A stretch of 7,698 nt of DNA. It comes from CAYLZN01 sp964387935. GTDB taxonomy: Bacteria; Acidobacteriota; Vicinamibacteria; Vicinamibacterales; JAFNAJ01. Positions 6,076-7,698 of this stretch are shown one piece after another. The stretch covers positions 1-7,698 of the forward strand of contig CAYLZN010000286.1 of the NCBI GenBank assembly GCA_964387935.1. The letters are read 5' to 3'. Position numbers and translations under genes: made by a program. Positions within the stretch are counted from its first letter, which is position 1, and every line of letters begins with the position of its first letter. The notes under the pieces were generated by a model. The model had not been told where the DNA came from, ran no database searches, and saw only the letters and a list, made by a program, of their open reading frames with translations.

Positions 6076-7296
6076 ATGGTGACCGTCGTACGAAAGCCGA
6101 GACTGCGCTGCCAGCGGTCCGTACTCGCCGCTCTGCTCCTGGCAGTGCCGACCCTGTCCCCAACCGCGGAGGAACCCGCGCGTCCGCGAGCGCGGGCGCT
6201 CGGCCTCTCGCCGGGCGTCTTCGACCCCGGGCCCCTCAATGCCATCACCGACGTGGCGGGCGTTGCCGTCGGCCACGTGACGCTCGTGGCCGGCGACCGC
6301 GTGCGCACCGGTGTCACCGCGATTGTGCCGCACCCGGGCAACGTCTTCCAGCAGAAGGTGCCTGCCGCCGTGTTCGTCGGCAACGCGTTCGGCAAGCTGG
6401 CGGGCTCGCTGCAGGTCGACGAGCTCGGCACGCTCGAAACGCCGATCGTGCTCACCAACACGCTGGCCGTCGGGACCGCCCTCGAGGCGGTCGTGGCCTG
6501 GACGCTGGCGCAGCCCGGGAACGAGGGCGTGCGGTCGGTGAACGCGCTCGTCGGCGAGACCAACGACGGCGGCCTGAACGACATCCGTACGCCGGCGGTG
6601 ACGCGCACCCACGTGCAGGACGCCATCACAGCCGCCCGAGGGGGTTCGGTGCCGGAAGGCGCCGTCGGCGCGGGCACCGGCACCGTGGCCTTCGGCTGGA
6701 AGGGCGGGATTGGCACGGCCTCACGGCGCCTGCCGACCCGCTACGGGCAGTACACGCTGGGCGTGCTCGTGCAATCCAACTTCGGCGGCGTCCTGACCAT
6801 GGGCGGGGCGCCCGTCGGCCGCGCGCTGGGGCGCCACGCGTTCATGCCCGAGCGGGCGCACGCGTCTGCCGGCGACGACTCGACAGCAGGCGGCGTCGCC
6901 GACGGATCCTGCATGATCGTGGTGGCGACCGATGCCCCCCTCGACGCTCGTGACTTGAAACGCCTCGCCGCGCGTGCGTTGTTCGGATTGGCCCGCACGG
7001 GGTCTTCGTACTCGAACGGCAGCGGCGACTTCGCCATGGCGTTCAGCACCGCGCCCGACCTGCGGGTCAGCCACGGAGACAGCGCGGCGCGAGCCCGGAT
7101 CCTGTTGCCCTCGGAGGCGCTGTCACCACTCTTCGAGGCGGCGCTCGAGTCCACCGAAGAGGCGGTCTACAACTCGATGCTGGCCGCAACCACGATGACG
7201 GGCAACGGCCGGACGGTGGAAGCGCTCCCGCTCGACAGCCTCGCGCCCGTGCTGCAACGTCACGGGATCGGGCCGGGTGGCGGTCACCAGAAATAG
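6076..7296 (+). CDS. Secreted P1 family peptidase (DmpA/L-aminopeptidase D-esterase type)
   Basis: This 406-residue N-terminal-nucleophile hydrolase belongs to MEROPS family P1/S58, which removes N-terminal residues from peptides, including beta-amino acid or D-ester substrates in some members. Residues 1-31 form a signal peptide (basic KPRLRCQR, then SVLAALLLAVPTLSPTA), so it is exported. The family start is GPLNAITDVAGVAVGHVTL (52-70). Other conserved blocks are NAFGKLAGSLQVDELGTLETPIVLTNTL (103-130), VNALVGETNDGGLND (155-169) and GAVGAGTGTVAFGWKGGIGTAS (196-216). The autocleavage site is expected at G277-S278 in ADGSCMIVVATDAPL; this would leave S278 as the new N-terminal nucleophile of a roughly 129-residue small subunit. 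NGSGDFAMAFST (314-325) matches the oxyanion-region block of the family. Length is normal for an exported member. Its 3' end overlaps the convergent DUF456 gene by 13 bases. Substrate preference cannot be read from sequence. Confidence 0.93.
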   Translation: MVTVVRKPRLRCQRSVLAALLLAVPTLSPTAEEPARPRARALGLSPGVFDPGPLNAITDVAGVAVGHVTLVAGDRVRTGVTAIVPHPGNVFQQKVPAAVFVGNAFGKLAGSLQVDELGTLETPIVLTNTLAVGTALEAVVAWTLAQPGNEGVRSVNALVGETNDGGLNDIRTPAVTRTHVQDAITAARGGSVPEGAVGAGTGTVAFGWKGGIGTASRRLPTRYGQYTLGVLVQSNFGGVLTMGGAPVGRALGRHAFMPERAHASAGDDSTAGGVADGSCMIVVATDAPLDARDLKRLAARALFGLARTGSSYSNGSGDFAMAFSTAPDLRVSHGDSAARARILLPSEALSPLFEAALESTEEAVYNSMLAATTMTGNGRTVEALPLDSLAPVLQRHGIGPGGGHQK

Positions 7297-7698
7297 GCCA
7301 CCATCGCCAGACCGATCATGGTCATCGCCACCGCGTACTTCAGGGCGGTGCCGAGGACGAACCCCACGAGCACGCCCGCGCCCGCGCCGGCCGAGCGCCG
7401 CAGGTTCCGATCCCGCAGGTATTCGAGCGCCATGGCGCCGAGCCCCGGACCGAGGATGAGTCCCAGGAGTCCGAACGGCAGGCCGGCGAGCAGGCCCAGC
7501 ACGGCTCCGGCCAATCCCCAGCGCGACGCACCGGCGCGTTTCGCCCCGAGCAGCCCCGCCGCGTAGTCCATCAGCGTCCCGATCACTCCGAGCGCCAGCA
7601 CCGCCATCAGCGTGGGCGCGCCGATCCGTGCGAAGTCGTCCGCCCAGGCGAGCCCCGCGATGCCGACCACGATCAGCGGCATGCCCGGCACAGCTGGC
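7284..7698 (-). CDS. DUF456 domain membrane protein, N-terminus outside window
   Basis: The frame is open to the right edge of the window, giving 137 visible residues. The first ones, PAVPGMPLIVVG, match the conserved proline-glycine loop that follows the first membrane helix in DUF456 proteins, so roughly 15-30 residues, including the start, are missing. GTG at 7691 and ATG at 7682 are internal and unlikely to be the real start. The family hallmark follows: a helix with GTLMDYAAGLLGAKRAGASRWG, a glycine-zipper-like stretch GAVLGLLAGLPFGLLGLILG, PGLGAMALEYL, and a C-terminal glycine-rich helix pair. It is a small inner-membrane protein of unknown function with about four or five helices; the glycine repeats suggest tightly packed helices. 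Its stop codon lies inside the end of the P1 peptidase gene on the other strand. Confidence 0.85.
   Translation of the reverse strand, partial: PAVPGMPLIVVGIAGLAWADDFARIGAPTLMAVLALGVIGTLMDYAAGLLGAKRAGASRWGLAGAVLGLLAGLPFGLLGLILGPGLGAMALEYLRDRNLRRSAGAGAGVLVGFVLGTALKYAVAMTMIGLAMVAYFW

Overview
The window is a GC-rich stretch of about 70% G+C. It is densely packed with single-copy, chromosomal-looking genes on both strands. Strong GC bias at third positions, several secreted or lipidated proteins of Gram-negative type, a Met-zincin-like metalloprotease, a DUF2237 protein and a P1 peptidase together suggest a free-living Acidobacteriota, perhaps the Vicinamibacteria group. That placement is inference from gene content, not from a marker gene. 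I see no rRNA, tRNA, CRISPR array, insertion sequence, prophage gene or long repeat. No gap between genes exceeds about 120 bases.

Layout from left to right. The 3' end of a large zinc-metalloprotease gene (2-1009, +) converges on a small DUF2237 gene (1047-1436, -). About 100 bases of divergent promoter region separate DUF2237 from a two-gene operon: a 12-TM NCS1-family permease (1538-2827, +) and a uridine/cytidine kinase (2824-3459, +). These two overlap by four bases and are probably translationally coupled. The operon converges, 20 bases apart, on a secreted HExxH peptidase with a TPR-like C-terminal half (3480-5036, -). Behind that gene, in the same direction, is a small lipoprotein gene (5154-5627, -). 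Its start codon lies face to face with that of a stand-alone PilZ protein (5626-5961, +). A secreted P1-family (DmpA-type) peptidase follows (6076-7296, +). Its 3' end overlaps that of a DUF456 membrane protein (7284 to the window edge, -), which is cut off at its N-terminus.

Functionally, the permease and kinase form a coherent nucleobase/nucleoside uptake and trapping unit. The kinase has a tyrosine where most uridine-cytidine kinases have a histidine that reads the base. In the Thermus thermophilus enzyme this change makes the kinase cytidine-specific, so the operon may be a cytidine salvage unit rather than a general uridine one. Three exported or probably exported peptidases of different classes (Met-zincin-like, HExxH-TPR and P1) lie within 7.7 kb, which fits a peptide-scavenging lifestyle, though nothing shows they work together. 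I found no clear defence, mobile or biosynthetic system. The most useful leads are the kinase specificity, the uncharacterised permease partner, and the CATG shared by the lipoprotein and PilZ start codons.
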